Positions 24,143 through 32,882 of a DNA stretch of 64,000 nt are shown piece by piece. Each line of letters opens with the position of its first letter. Positions within the stretch are counted from its first letter, which is position 1. Source of the DNA: Haladaptatus caseinilyticus. Its GTDB lineage: Archaea > Halobacteriota > Halobacteria > Halobacteriales > Haladaptataceae. Position numbers and translations under genes: made by a program. Under the pieces are notes generated by a model. That model was given only the letters and a program-made list of their open reading frames with translations. It did no database searches and was not told where the DNA came from. The DNA lies in the NCBI RefSeq assembly GCF_026248685.1, contig NZ_CP111040.1:496001-560000 (forward strand), given 5' to 3'.

Positions 24143-24985
24143 TCACTCCCCAAATGGCGCGAGCATTGGCGTATCAAACAAGACGGGTTGTCCTGACTGA
24201 TCGTAACACCCATATTCGGTAATACCTTTGATATTCGTCTGACCCCCGCTCGTAAACTCGTGTGCGATTCGAATCGTTTCCTGATTAACTTCGAGGACAT
24301 CAGACGAGACGGATAATGTCGACTCGAAATACACAGGCGATAAAAATTCCCAGCTCCAATTGCGAAGGAGATACGGTTGTTTTTCGCCTCGCAATTCGTT
24401 CTGGCTTGTTCCCTGTTCGCCGAGGAACTCTTCAAGCGAGATATCCGCAAACCGGGGATATTCTTCGAAATATGCTAACTCCGCTCCCTCAATATGGGGA
24501 CTACGGATCTCGAATGACGTCGAAAACGAAGGCAGTTGTTCGCCGCTAGAAGTCTTTGTATGAACACCAACTGTGGCATCGCGATCATCACAAGCCTTGA
24601 TGAAATCCGAACGCGCCCTTTTAGGTAATGCCAACGCAGTTCCGGTTGGTGAAATCGTGACGTGGGTCATTTGGGCCGTTGCCAACCGCTCACCATTACC
24701 GTCTATCATCTCATACAACAATTCAATACTTGAGTCGCCTACGGTTTGTGGTGTCGTTTCAACGGATACTGTTTCACCGATCGTGGGATAACGGTCAACT
24801 GACGTATCGACAATCACTGGTGCGTATGGAATTCCATCAGCAGCAAGGATTTGTTCAAACGAATAATCGAATGCCGCTGCAATCTTCTGTGTCGAGATCA
24901 GCTGCCAGTCAAAAAACGTTGCGCCATGGACAAGCGGTCCTGCAAGTTCGCCGAATTGCACTGGCTTATCAACGATAGTTTGCAT
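24143..24985 (-). CDS. tandem hotdog-fold acyl-CoA thioesterase
   Basis: About 280 residues from ATG 24985 (MQTIVDKPVQFGELAG). Two repeats of the hotdog thioesterase fold can be seen. The first half has DWQLISTQKIAAAFDYSFEQ (the catalytic DWxxH-like position reads DWQLI) and VDRYPTIGETVSVETTP. The second half has FEIRSPHIEGAELAYFEEYP, then SPVYFESTLSVSSDVLEV. The repeats resemble 4-hydroxybenzoyl-CoA or acyl-ACP thioesterases. It could rescue trapped CoA by hydrolysing dead-end aryl-CoA esters, the role PaaI plays in phenylacetate catabolism. It is monocistronic and upstream of no other gene on the strand. Exact substrate unknown. Confidence 0.8.
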   Translation of the reverse strand: MQTIVDKPVQFGELAGPLVHGATFFDWQLISTQKIAAAFDYSFEQILAADGIPYAPVIVDTSVDRYPTIGETVSVETTPQTVGDSSIELLYEMIDGNGERLATAQMTHVTISPTGTALALPKRARSDFIKACDDRDATVGVHTKTSSGEQLPSFSTSFEIRSPHIEGAELAYFEEYPRFADISLEEFLGEQGTSQNELRGEKQPYLLRNWSWEFLSPVYFESTLSVSSDVLEVNQETIRIAHEFTSGGQTNIKGITEYGCYDQSGQPVLFDTPMLAPFGE

Positions 24986-25209
24986 GTTTCGATACGTTGC
25001 GATCAATGATTATTAAGGTATGGATCCTAAATTTAGATATCAAGATCTTGCTGTCGTTGTGACTTCTCTCCCGTGCGTACAAAGGCGATTAATACGACGG
25101 TACATACGTAGAGGACTCGAGCACAAACTGTGTCTCGCTTTGGCCCGTTCTTGCCAGGTGAAGCAGTGTAATGTCAAAGGTTAAGTTGGCGGCAGTACCG
25201 TTCATCGAT

Positions 25210-26094
25210 ATGCGAATGACAGTACTAGGCGCAGGTACAATGGGTCATGGCATCGCACAAGTCAGTGCAATGGCTGGGCACGAAGTAGTCCTGCGGGATC
25301 TCGACGAGGAGTTAGTCTCAGAGGGAATCGATGCCATCCGGGCAAACCTAGAGGGGGGTGTCGAACGGGACAAAGTAACCAGAGAGGAAATGAGATCGAC
25401 GCTCGACCGCATTGCCAGCAAAACAGATCTGCAGTCAGCAATCGAGGGTGCCGATCTCGTGATTGAGGCGGTACCAGAGGACCTCTCTCTAAAAAAGAAC
25501 GTATTGTCAAATTCCGAGGGATTTCTCGACGAGGAAGCAATACTCGCGACAAACACCTCATCGATTTCTGTGACTGAGCTGGCTAGCGCACTCGAACGGT
25601 CTAGCCGGTTCGTCGGGTTACACTTCTTCAATCCGGTGCACGTCATGGCGCTTGTCGAAGTTATCATCGCCGAACGAACAAGCGACAAGACCCATACGTT
25701 CGTAACGGACTATGTTGCTAGTCTCGAGAAAACACCGGTCACTGTGCAAGACTCGCCAGGATTCGCCTCATCCCGACTTGGAGTTGCTCTCGGTGTTGAG
25801 GCGATTCGAATGGTCGAAGAAGGAGTGGCATCACCGCAAGATATCGACACTGCAATGGAACTTGGATACAATCATCCGATGGGACCACTTGAGCTGACGG
25901 ATGTCGTAGGGTTGGACGTGCGCCTCGATATTCTCGAATATCTTCGGGAGGAACTTGGAGAGCGGTTTAAGCCACCGCAATTGCTTAAACGGAAGGTGCG
26001 GGCTGGCAAGACCGGGAAAAAGTCCGGCGAGGGATTTTACGTTTGGAAAAATGGCGACCGTATCGCGATGAGCGACGAATGGCACTTCCAATGA
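25210..26094 (+). CDS. 3-hydroxyacyl-CoA dehydrogenase
   Basis: About 294 residues from ATG 25210 (MRMTVLGAGTMGHGIAQVSA). An in-frame ATG 39 bases upstream is possible but adds residues before the NAD-binding strand. The Rossmann GxGxMGxGIA motif is at the N-terminus. The catalytic His is in GLHFFNPVHVMALVEVI, and the C-terminal helical domain holds NHPMGPLELTDVVGLDV. It oxidises a 3-hydroxyacyl-CoA with NAD+, the PaaH-type step of beta-oxidation. Immediately downstream lies a dead enoyl-CoA hydratase gene and then an intact one, so this was once a longer fatty/aryl-acyl oxidation run. Confidence 0.93.
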   Translation: MRMTVLGAGTMGHGIAQVSAMAGHEVVLRDLDEELVSEGIDAIRANLEGGVERDKVTREEMRSTLDRIASKTDLQSAIEGADLVIEAVPEDLSLKKNVLSNSEGFLDEEAILATNTSSISVTELASALERSSRFVGLHFFNPVHVMALVEVIIAERTSDKTHTFVTDYVASLEKTPVTVQDSPGFASSRLGVALGVEAIRMVEEGVASPQDIDTAMELGYNHPMGPLELTDVVGLDVRLDILEYLREELGERFKPPQLLKRKVRAGKTGKKSGEGFYVWKNGDRIAMSDEWHFQ

Positions 26095-26117
26095 CGAACA
26101 ACACAGTTACCATATTG

Positions 26118-26466
26118 GCTGCGGATGCTGTCTCGAATCATTGGTGTGGGGCAAGCGATGAAGTTTATCGTGTCGGGTGGTCTTATCGATACCGAAGAGG
26201 CTGCTGAGATTGGCTTCGTTGATACAGTTTGTACATAGGAAGATATCGAACGTTGTGTGAACAGTCTCGCCGTGTCGATCGCGGAAAAGAGTCCTGTTGC
26301 ACTGGAAGTTGCTAAAGAAAGTATTCGTGTGGCCTCGCGAATGGGAATCGATGTGGGTATTGATAATGAGGTAGAACTGTTTATCCGACTGTTTACCACT
26401 GTTGGTAAAGACAAGGGTATCGACGCCTTTTTCGAGGGATTTGATACACAGTGGAAGAGGAGGTAG
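26118..26466 (+). pseudogene. enoyl-CoA hydratase, C-terminal remnant with internal stop
   Basis: The frame beginning near 26118 reads LSRIIGVGQAMKFIVSGGLI, then EEAAEIGFVDTVCT, then a TAG at 26236-26238. The same frame continues SVSIAEKSPVALEVAKESIR-like sequence to the TAG after WKRR at 26466. This is the C-terminal ~115 residues of a crotonase. The N-terminal half with both oxyanion-hole motifs is absent. It follows the 3-hydroxyacyl-CoA dehydrogenase gene and precedes an intact paralog, so it is likely a duplicated hydratase that was deleted in part. Confidence 0.85.
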
Positions 26467-26518
26467 GGGCGATTTTCGTCAGGATCATTCCCATAAAACC
26501 ATATAGTTTGACCCTCGT

Positions 26519-27304
26519 ATGAGCACTATGCAGTTTGAAACGCTTACTGTCGAGATATCCGATGGCATTGCAACGGTGGCGTTATGCAACGAGCCTGTGA
26601 ATACTATCAGCCAACATGTTCGTCATGAACTCGCAGACATCCTCGAGATACTCCGCGAAGAGCGAGTACGAGTCGTCGTCTTCCATGGCGCTGAAGATGT
26701 CTTTTCTGTGGGTGCTGATATCGGACTCTTCGAAGAAGCCCAAAACTGGACAACACAGGAATTTCGGACAAACTCTCGCATCCTTGGCCGCGTATTTGAG
26801 GGTCTTACCCAACTCGAAAAACCAGTTATTGCAGCCATCGATGGCACTTGCGTTGGTGGGGGACTCGAGCTTGCATTAGCCTGTGATGTGCGAATTACAG
26901 CACCCGATGCAACCTTTGGATTTCCCGAACACAATATTGGTCTGATCCCTGGACTCGGTGGCTGTTCTCGCTTTGTACAATTAGTTGGCCCTGGTAAGGC
27001 AAAAGATTTCATCTTTACCGGAAAATTGTTTGATGGCGAACGTGCCTGTGAGTTAGGAGTCGTTGAACGGATTGCAGATGATCCGATGGATGCAGCCGAG
27101 GACTATGCACGGGACCTTCTTCAGCAACCCCCACAGGCCCTCGGTTTAGCAAAGCGCGTGATTGATTCGAATACGAATCAGAACCCACAAACAGCAAGCT
27201 TGCTCGAATCGCTTGCCCAGAGCACGCTTTTGCAAACCCAGGATCATGAAGAAGGAATCAAAGCGTTTCGAGAGAAGCGAGATCCCAAATTTACGGGAAA
27301 ATAG
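26519..27304 (+). CDS. enoyl-CoA hydratase/isomerase family protein
   Basis: 261 residues, the usual crotonase length. Oxyanion-hole motifs are DVFSVGADIGLF and GTCVGGGLELALACDVRI; the catalytic-loop Glu is in PEHNIGLIPGLGGCSRF; the C-terminal helices end EGIKAFREKRDPKFTGK. It would act as a PaaF/PaaG-type hydratase or isomerase on ring-opened or chain intermediates. It is distinct from the paralog at 16800 and from the adjacent pseudogene. Either ATG 26519 or the one 9 bases downstream could serve as start; I kept the first because the spacing to an upstream AT-rich stretch (ATATAG near 26500) suits a short leader. Confidence 0.92.
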   Translation: MSTMQFETLTVEISDGIATVALCNEPVNTISQHVRHELADILEILREERVRVVVFHGAEDVFSVGADIGLFEEAQNWTTQEFRTNSRILGRVFEGLTQLEKPVIAAIDGTCVGGGLELALACDVRITAPDATFGFPEHNIGLIPGLGGCSRFVQLVGPGKAKDFIFTGKLFDGERACELGVVERIADDPMDAAEDYARDLLQQPPQALGLAKRVIDSNTNQNPQTASLLESLAQSTLLQTQDHEEGIKAFREKRDPKFTGK

Positions 27305-27416
27305 CTGGGATTCCCTTTTGGTCAACTAAATAATAGCAGTTGCGTAATAGCTGCCAAAATCGAGGATAAACCAGACTCCATCAGAATATAACAGGCACAT
27401 ATAGCCGTTAGCATAA

Positions 27417-27430
27417 GGTATATCTATACC
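27417..27430. promoter_or_regulatory. perfect palindrome upstream of transporter gene
   Basis: GGTATATCTATACC has 6-base arms around TC and lies 28 bases before the ATG at 27459, about where a TATA box or transcription start would be. It is a good candidate operator for a dimeric regulator, though one copy only. Confidence 0.4.
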
Positions 27431-27458
27431 ATTACCAATTATTGGGTCGTGTTGAATC

Positions 27459-28043
27459 ATGACACAAAGTAAGTCCGTCAATCCTGGAATCTTTCCCCTA
27501 CTACTATTCGGATATTCGCTTGCCGTATTAGGGGCAGAGCTACTCATCGCGCATGAAGCAGCAGGCGCATTAGTATTCGCCATCTTCATTGCAGCAATTG
27601 GAGAAAGTATCGGTGGATTATGGGAAATTTCACAGGGCAAAACCTATCTCGGGTCAGTTGTCACGACATTTGGCATCTGGTTATTCGGCTTATTCATGCT
27701 CGAGACGGTCGGTCAAGTCTTGGGGTTAGTAACATCACAAGCATTGGCGACCTATTTTCTGGTTCTGCTCGTTCCAATTATTCTCTTAGGCTATCCAGCC
27801 TTCAAAAATCAATTAGGATGGCAGATCCAAGGTGCATTCGTATTCTTGTTTCTGCTCGTGTTATTCGCTGGTGTAAACTTCATTATCACGAGCTCAGTAC
27901 TCAATCTTGCAGCCGGCACGTCTGCATGGTTAGCGGCAATTTGCATCTGGTTGCTTGCCGCAGAAGATATCTTTGCCATTGATATTGGATCAGATATCGA
28001 AACAACATCCGCAGAAATAGGTGAGACACAGCATCTTGAGTGA
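27459..28043 (+). CDS. AceTr (GPR1/FUN34/YaaH)-type acetate/carboxylate transporter-like membrane protein
   Basis: 194 residues with six hydrophobic segments. The N-terminal VNPGIFPLLLFGYSLAVLGA, then GESIGGLWEISQGKTYLGSV and TTFGIWLFGLFML, parallel the NPxxxG entry motif and the second-third helices of the AceTr family (SatP/YaaH). These small channels take up acetate, succinate or other short carboxylates. In this island it could move an acid substrate or excrete acetate from ring cleavage. It is monocistronic with a palindrome at its promoter. The family call is moderate; the motifs are diverged. Confidence 0.65.
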   Translation: MTQSKSVNPGIFPLLLFGYSLAVLGAELLIAHEAAGALVFAIFIAAIGESIGGLWEISQGKTYLGSVVTTFGIWLFGLFMLETVGQVLGLVTSQALATYFLVLLVPIILLGYPAFKNQLGWQIQGAFVFLFLLVLFAGVNFIITSSVLNLAAGTSAWLAAICIWLLAAEDIFAIDIGSDIETTSAEIGETQHLE

Positions 28044-28175
28044 ACAAACGATAGTTCCAACAAACACTGAGCACGTCACATATAGACCGTGAAGTAGGCA
28101 TTTATCCCACGAAGAACAATAATGCCGAATCTTTTCCCGATACAACTTTATTACTCGGCTAATGGTACTCAGCAT

Positions 28176-28682
28176 ATGCAAGAATCAATCTTTGGTGTGA
28201 AACCAATCGTAGCAGAATCTGCATTTGTTTCAAAGATGGCTTACCTGATTGGTGATGTAACTGTGGGTGAACGATCCAGCCTGTGGCCGTTTGTATGTTT
28301 GCGCGGCGGTGAACGAAGCAATCCGACAATAGTCGGCGAGGAATGTAACGTACAGGAGTTTACGATGCTTCATGGAGCGTCGATTGGAGATCAAGTCTCG
28401 ATCGGGCATAATGCCGTTGTAGATTATGCAACCGTTGAAGATCATACACTCATTGGAATGCAAAGTACAGTTCTCGCCGATGCAACCATTGAGTCGAATT
28501 GTTTAGTTGCAGCAGGTAGTGTCGTTCTACAAGGTCAAACGGTTCCAGAAGGGCATTTAGCATATGGAGCGCCCGCTCAAACACGACCGCTGACTGATGA
28601 TCAGCGAAATGAGATCTCACGGGTCCACCAACACTATGTCGATCTTGGACAGGAATATAAAGACACAGAAAGATATGAATGA
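28176..28682 (+). CDS. paaY: gamma-carbonic-anhydrase-fold protein, PaaY-like
   Basis: 168 residues from ATG 28176 (MQESIFGVKPIVAESAFVSK). An in-frame ATG 54 bases upstream is less likely. Left-handed beta-helix hexapeptide repeats run through residues ~15-140, with metal-site His in TMLHGASIG and SIGHNAVVDYA, as in the gamma-CA/PaaY/CaiE family. PaaY in phenylacetate clusters acts as a CoA thioesterase on dead-end ring-epoxide derivatives. Its location at the edge of the paa island supports that role, but members outside the pathway also exist. It lies between the transporter gene and the convergent MBL hydrolase. Confidence 0.8.
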   Translation: MQESIFGVKPIVAESAFVSKMAYLIGDVTVGERSSLWPFVCLRGGERSNPTIVGEECNVQEFTMLHGASIGDQVSIGHNAVVDYATVEDHTLIGMQSTVLADATIESNCLVAAGSVVLQGQTVPEGHLAYGAPAQTRPLTDDQRNEISRVHQHYVDLGQEYKDTERYE

Positions 28683-28735
28683 AATACGCTTAACGTATAC
28701 GAATTATTTGTAAGATACAAACTATTTACAATAGA

Positions 28736-29725
28736 CTATAATTCAGCAGTATCGAAAAGATCGTCAAGATGAGCTGCTGCATTTGGTTTTGTTGTATACG
28801 TCCCTTCTTTTTCAGTCAATAAGTTGTTATTAGTAAGATGGTTCAAATGAGCGTACGCCTCACCCGGACCATGAAGGATATGAATGCCTTCTAGATCCCC
28901 GAATAGCTCTGCACTAACTGTCCATGCGTCCATAGCAGAATTCTCAGATAAGATGTCGATAATGCGTTGACTCCGCTCATAATGATGATTGATGATTTCC
29001 TGAGCACGAGCTGTGGGATCATCTATGACGTATCGATGTCCCGGGTAAGCACGTATGTAACCACTATCTCGAATCCGGTAAAGTGTTGTAAGATATGATT
29101 CGAGCGGATCTGAAACGCGCACATCTGCTCCACCAACGTTCGGCGTATAATGTGGTAAAAGTGAATCACCAGCAAACAGTGCCGTTCCATTATCGGTTTC
29201 GAACGTAAATCCAATATGACCAGCTGTATGTCCAGGCATATGGACGACAGTAAGCTGCTGATCTCCGAGCGTAATAATGTCACCATCAGTGTGTGTTATT
29301 GGAGTAGGTGGTTCACCACGAAGTTCATCATGGTGGTCCATGAAGTCAAGCAACTCGCGCTGTGCGGTCGTTGGCATTCCCCAGCTATTGAAAAATGCAC
29401 GCTGTTGTTCGCGAAATTGGTCAACTGCCTCCGGTTCTCGTGATATGAGTGGCGCATCAATAGGATGAGCATGGACAACTGCCCCGCTCTCTTGTTGGAA
29501 AGAGCCCGCAAGGCCAATATGATCTTCATGTAAGTGTGTCAATAGAATGTGGTCGAGATCGGCCACTTTTACACCGTGATCGGCGAGTCCCTTTCGAAGT
29601 GCCTCCTCTGTTCGAGGCAATGAGACGCCTGTATCAATAAGGGCGGTTTCGCTACCACGCAATAGGTAAGCATTGTTCTTTCCCTCAAACTCTGTATTGC
29701 TCAATTGGACTGCGTCAATGTTCAC
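28736..29725 (-). CDS. MBL-fold metallo-hydrolase, paralog of the UbiD-operon hydrolase
   Basis: 329 residues. The metal motif THLHEDHIGLAG, HMPGHTAGHIGF, LFAGDSLLPHYTPNVGG and YPGHRYVI supply the expected His/Asp ligands. A C-terminal helical region (HHYERSQRIIDIL, then LFGDLEGIHILHGPGEAYAHL) matches the hydrolase at 11128 block for block. Family members cleave thioesters, lactones or related bonds. The two paralogs lie at the two ends of the aromatic island, which suggests related substrates in the same pathway. It is transcribed alone, converging on the PaaY-like gene. Confidence 0.87.
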   Translation of the reverse strand: MNIDAVQLSNTEFEGKNNAYLLRGSETALIDTGVSLPRTEEALRKGLADHGVKVADLDHILLTHLHEDHIGLAGSFQQESGAVVHAHPIDAPLISREPEAVDQFREQQRAFFNSWGMPTTAQRELLDFMDHHDELRGEPPTPITHTDGDIITLGDQQLTVVHMPGHTAGHIGFTFETDNGTALFAGDSLLPHYTPNVGGADVRVSDPLESYLTTLYRIRDSGYIRAYPGHRYVIDDPTARAQEIINHHYERSQRIIDILSENSAMDAWTVSAELFGDLEGIHILHGPGEAYAHLNHLTNNNLLTEKEGTYTTKPNAAAHLDDLFDTAEL

Positions 29726-30928
29726 GATTAGTGAGATGCCTTACTCCGTAATAATAGTCTGGGGATTATTAGAAATAGGAGGCCAGGAACAGTCTAGTTA
29801 TATTACATTGAGAAGCAAGCAATATTTTGCACTTATATGTAGACAAGTATGTGAAGGCCAGTTGGGAATATAGATTAGACCACTACCATTGTTGCCCTAT
29901 GATTGTATAATTCATACAATATTGGTGAGGGAGCTATCTTCTATATTTCACTAAATCATCAGCCAGACAATAATCCAGTGATCGGATTATCTAAACTGGC
30001 CGAGATGAAATCGCTTTTTAGCTGTCCATAATGAATTGCCAATATTATGATCACCCACTTAGTTTTCATTGAACTATAATATTTTATATATTAAAATATT
30101 TATTCTTATTTTAAATTATTATACTGGAGTATTAATTCTAGAATTAATTATTTATTTAAAGAATTTCATAGACGGAATTGTTGTATATGTCCATTACTAT
30201 AGTCAGCAAAGAGGGCACGATATTATTTATAATTTATATAAGTGTTTGGCATATTCGGGCTAACTCACTACGCATGTTCGCATTGAAGAGCTCTAAACAA
30301 TATTATTCGAACGTACTGATTCGATTCAGATTCACACGGAAAGGCACACGCTCACGGGCGTTGTCTATCATGTGTGAGCATTGCGACCCGGAACTCACCT
30401 GTCGAGGGCCAAAGTCGGTCGAGCACGTCTTGTACATCGCCACCCTAACTCCCGGTCTATAGAGACGACAGCGACGGTGGTGAATGCTAGAGGTCTAAGG
30501 GAGAATAACACCGTTGCAAGGAGAACACAGAACGAAAAGTGGCCAATCGTCGGAGCTTACAACAGTAGTCATATTGTGAAATAATTCTCAATAATACATA
30601 ATATTTGTTCGATGAACCCATCTGCTAACCCGTTTGGTTTTTCGCTTACCACAAAGCATTGCCATTAAATGGATCGAAAACGAATTTCCAACATATTGAC
30701 AATCAAGAGAAGGGCGAGGTCTGCGAATTTTCTAGTGAAGCTAAAAGCTCGTCAGTAAGAATTCAGAGATGATCAACAACTTCTAGTCTTATCAGGGAAC
30801 CAATACAGCTACTAGTACTAAGGTGAGAGAAGATGAAAATCATACACAGTTACAAAAAACGGTGCGTTATTTAATCAGGTTTGTCTAACATTTAAACAAT
30901 TTGACCAACTCCAAACTCACAATAGTAT
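29726..30928. other. AT-rich gene-free spacer
   Basis: 1.2 kb with long A/T runs, especially 30060-30180. Short open frames have no recognisable motif. A GC-richer patch at 30330-30480 reads LTCRGPKSVEHVLYIATL on the plus strand and may be a gene remnant I cannot identify. No RNA gene, IS end or CRISPR repeat seen. Confidence 0.4.
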
Positions 30929-31285
30929 CTATGCGATCTGCTCATCTCTTTGAACTAATTCGTTCATAACCCCAACAGCAATCCCTGCACCAATACTCGT
31001 TAGAAGAACTTCTGCTTGAGGGGGGTGAAACAATAATCCATTCACGAAAACAAACAAAACGCTAAATCCAATTGAAAAGATGATTGCCAGAACCACTGAA
31101 TTTTTGATGAGCAGTGGACCAGACATATAAAATGATAAGCAACCTAGCAATAAAAAATCAATTGCAAACACGATTTCACCCGTTGAGATATGTTTTCCAT
31201 TGTTATATGCGATTTTAAGGCCGTGATATCGCCTTTCGTACCTCGAAAAAGTCCAAAGAAAGGGGGAGGTACGAAGAGCGAACAA
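30929..31285 (-). CDS. small membrane protein of unknown function
   Basis: 118 residues with three to four hydrophobic segments (FAIDFLLLGCLSFYMSG, SVVLAIIFSIGFSVLFVFV, AEVLLTSIGAGIAVGVM) after a basic N-terminus. The C-terminus is charged (NELVQRDEQIA). I recognise no family. It stands alone between the AT-rich spacer and the divergently transcribed gene at 31499. It might be a genuine haloarchaeal orphan. The start may be internal, as the first ~30 residues look unlike a membrane-protein N-terminus. Confidence 0.45.
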   Translation of the reverse strand: MFALRTSPFLWTFSRYERRYHGLKIAYNNGKHISTGEIVFAIDFLLLGCLSFYMSGPLLIKNSVVLAIIFSIGFSVLFVFVNGLLFHPPQAEVLLTSIGAGIAVGVMNELVQRDEQIA

Positions 31286-31498
31286 GCAGATGTGACGAGT
31301 GGGCGTTCACGGAAACTCAAAGATTACCGAGATCGCATAATAGTCAGTTTCAGAGTATAGATCAAACAGACGGTGGACGCGATGCACGAACTCTCGAATG
31401 GACGTCTCGGGAAAACCAAGCGCCATCGATTCAAGTCGTCAATAACCTGTTCCACCACCCAAATAGCAAAGATACTACACACTAATGATTCCGGTACA

Positions 31499-32134
31499 AT
31501 GCCTTCACTCCTCGAACGACTCCTCGGCAGTGACACTCCAGACGAGCAAGTCGATTTGGAATCGCGACAGAACAAAGCGGATGAAGCACTCCACGAAGCC
31601 GTTGAACATGACGGCTATGCCGTTGAAGATTGTGGTGTGACAGGTGTCGCGGTTGTCAACGAAGGGCCTGACGGAGAACCAATCGTCGTGCCAATCGCTC
31701 GGTTTTCTCTCGGAGAGGATGTCGAGAATCCCGATCAAGATCTCGTGTGGGATCTCGTCGGCGAAGCTGCACTCGCGATGCAAGCCCCCTTCGACGATAT
31801 CTTCGTCCGTCACTATGATATCCAATTCACGTTTGATGGCGACAAGCTCTTCGAGGCAGAGGAGTGTCGGCGCGTTCTCCTAACAGACGAACTCGTTGAC
31901 CGATATGCAACTGACGCTAGCTTTATGCTCGCAGATCTGCGTGACGCTGTATTCGCTGCGGATGATATTGACGATGAAATTGCACCAGTCGCATGGAGCG
32001 AGTGTACGAACTATAGCCAGACGAACAATGCAGCGATCATTGTTGCCGGGACGACTGCAGCGGCGAGCGCAAGTGCGAGTGCAGCGAGCTGTGCTGGTGC
32101 CGGAGCGGCTGGTGGTGCAGGTGGCACGTGCTGA
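31499..32134 (+). CDS. acidic protein with Ala/Ser/Gly-rich, Cys-containing C-terminal tail
   Basis: 211 residues from ATG 31499 (MPSLLERLLGSDTPDEQVD). The main part is acidic and unrecognised (residues ~20-180; one block is EDCGVTGVAVVNEGPDGEPI). The last ~30 residues are low complexity, AAASASASAASCAGAGAAGG followed by AGGTC, with two Cys, one at the very end. No signal peptide or membrane segment is evident. The tail could anchor, cap or polymerise the protein, or be a modification substrate; this is speculation. It lies 91 bases before the MNT-type gene in the same direction, so the two may share a transcript. Confidence 0.6.
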   Translation: MPSLLERLLGSDTPDEQVDLESRQNKADEALHEAVEHDGYAVEDCGVTGVAVVNEGPDGEPIVVPIARFSLGEDVENPDQDLVWDLVGEAALAMQAPFDDIFVRHYDIQFTFDGDKLFEAEECRRVLLTDELVDRYATDASFMLADLRDAVFAADDIDDEIAPVAWSECTNYSQTNNAAIIVAGTTAAASASASAASCAGAGAAGGAGGTC

Positions 32135-32225
32135 CTGGTTGCTCTCTGACCTGCCTACAGAGCGATTAGGTGCCATAAGCACAACAAATATATGGGACGT
32201 AAACGTTTATGCCACACATAACAGT

Positions 32226-32882
32226 ATGCGTGTAGAGTTACGCCTCCCATTGCCAGACGAACAGATATTCAGGTATGAAGCGATGGACGATATCCTCGAA
32301 ATTACGGCTCAAAACCCGACACAAGAATTCTCGAATCGTGAGTTACAAACACTCACCGGATTCGGCGGTCCAAGCGTTTCGAAGGCACTCACACTGCTTG
32401 CCGCACTTGGGTTGGTCACACGCCGGAACGCTGGTCGAAAAACCCTCTACCAAATCAACGATGATCATTTGCAGGAAGCCGACGACCCATTGCTGGAAAT
32501 TCCCCAGACTACCTTCCGACAACCGCTCGAACGATTCAGAGACCGCGTCACCAAGGAACTCTCATCAATCGCTGGCATTGTTTGCTTTGGCAGCGTTGCA
32601 CGCGGCGAGGCGGATCGCGTCAGCGATATCGATCTGTTCGTGCTAACAGACGACGACAACGAACTCGTAGCCACACGACGAACAATTTCGAAGATTAAAT
32701 CGGATCTCGAAACACAGGCGATCAACGGGCAGCGATACGAATTCGAAACCTTCGTCGAATCACCTGCCAGTGCCCGCCGACGAGGCGAAGATCTTCGACC
32801 GATCTTCCAAGAAGGAGTCGAACTCTACACAACAGACATGCTCCAGGACGTCAAACAAGGGATCTTCGGAGGGAATGAATGA
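32226..32882 (+). CDS. HTH plus MNT-type nucleotidyltransferase (antitoxin of MNT/HEPN pair)
   Basis: 218 residues from ATG 32226 (MRVELRLPLPDEQIF). An N-terminal winged HTH (NRELQTLTGFGGPSVSKALT, ALGLVTRRNAGRKTLYQIN) is followed by a minimal nucleotidyltransferase with GIVCFGSVARGEADRVSDIDLFV, the GS-x-ARGE-x(n)-SDIDL active-site motif. In MNT/HEPN toxin-antitoxin systems this enzyme AMPylates the HEPN RNase to silence it. Its stop overlaps the HEPN gene's ATG (ATGA at 32879). That partner is truncated, so the antitoxin may be an orphan. Confidence 0.87.
   Translation: MRVELRLPLPDEQIFRYEAMDDILEITAQNPTQEFSNRELQTLTGFGGPSVSKALTLLAALGLVTRRNAGRKTLYQINDDHLQEADDPLLEIPQTTFRQPLERFRDRVTKELSSIAGIVCFGSVARGEADRVSDIDLFVLTDDDNELVATRRTISKIKSDLETQAINGQRYEFETFVESPASARRRGEDLRPIFQEGVELYTTDMLQDVKQGIFGGNE

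Noticed and set aside
30069-30584. Short frames in the AT-rich spacer
   Set aside because: Amino-acid composition mirrors AT-rich noise; no motif, start context or neighbour support.
31896-32225. N-terminal extension of the MNT-type gene
   Set aside because: The extension lies over the 3' end of the upstream gene and looks like its out-of-phase shadow; the HTH begins just after ATG 32226.
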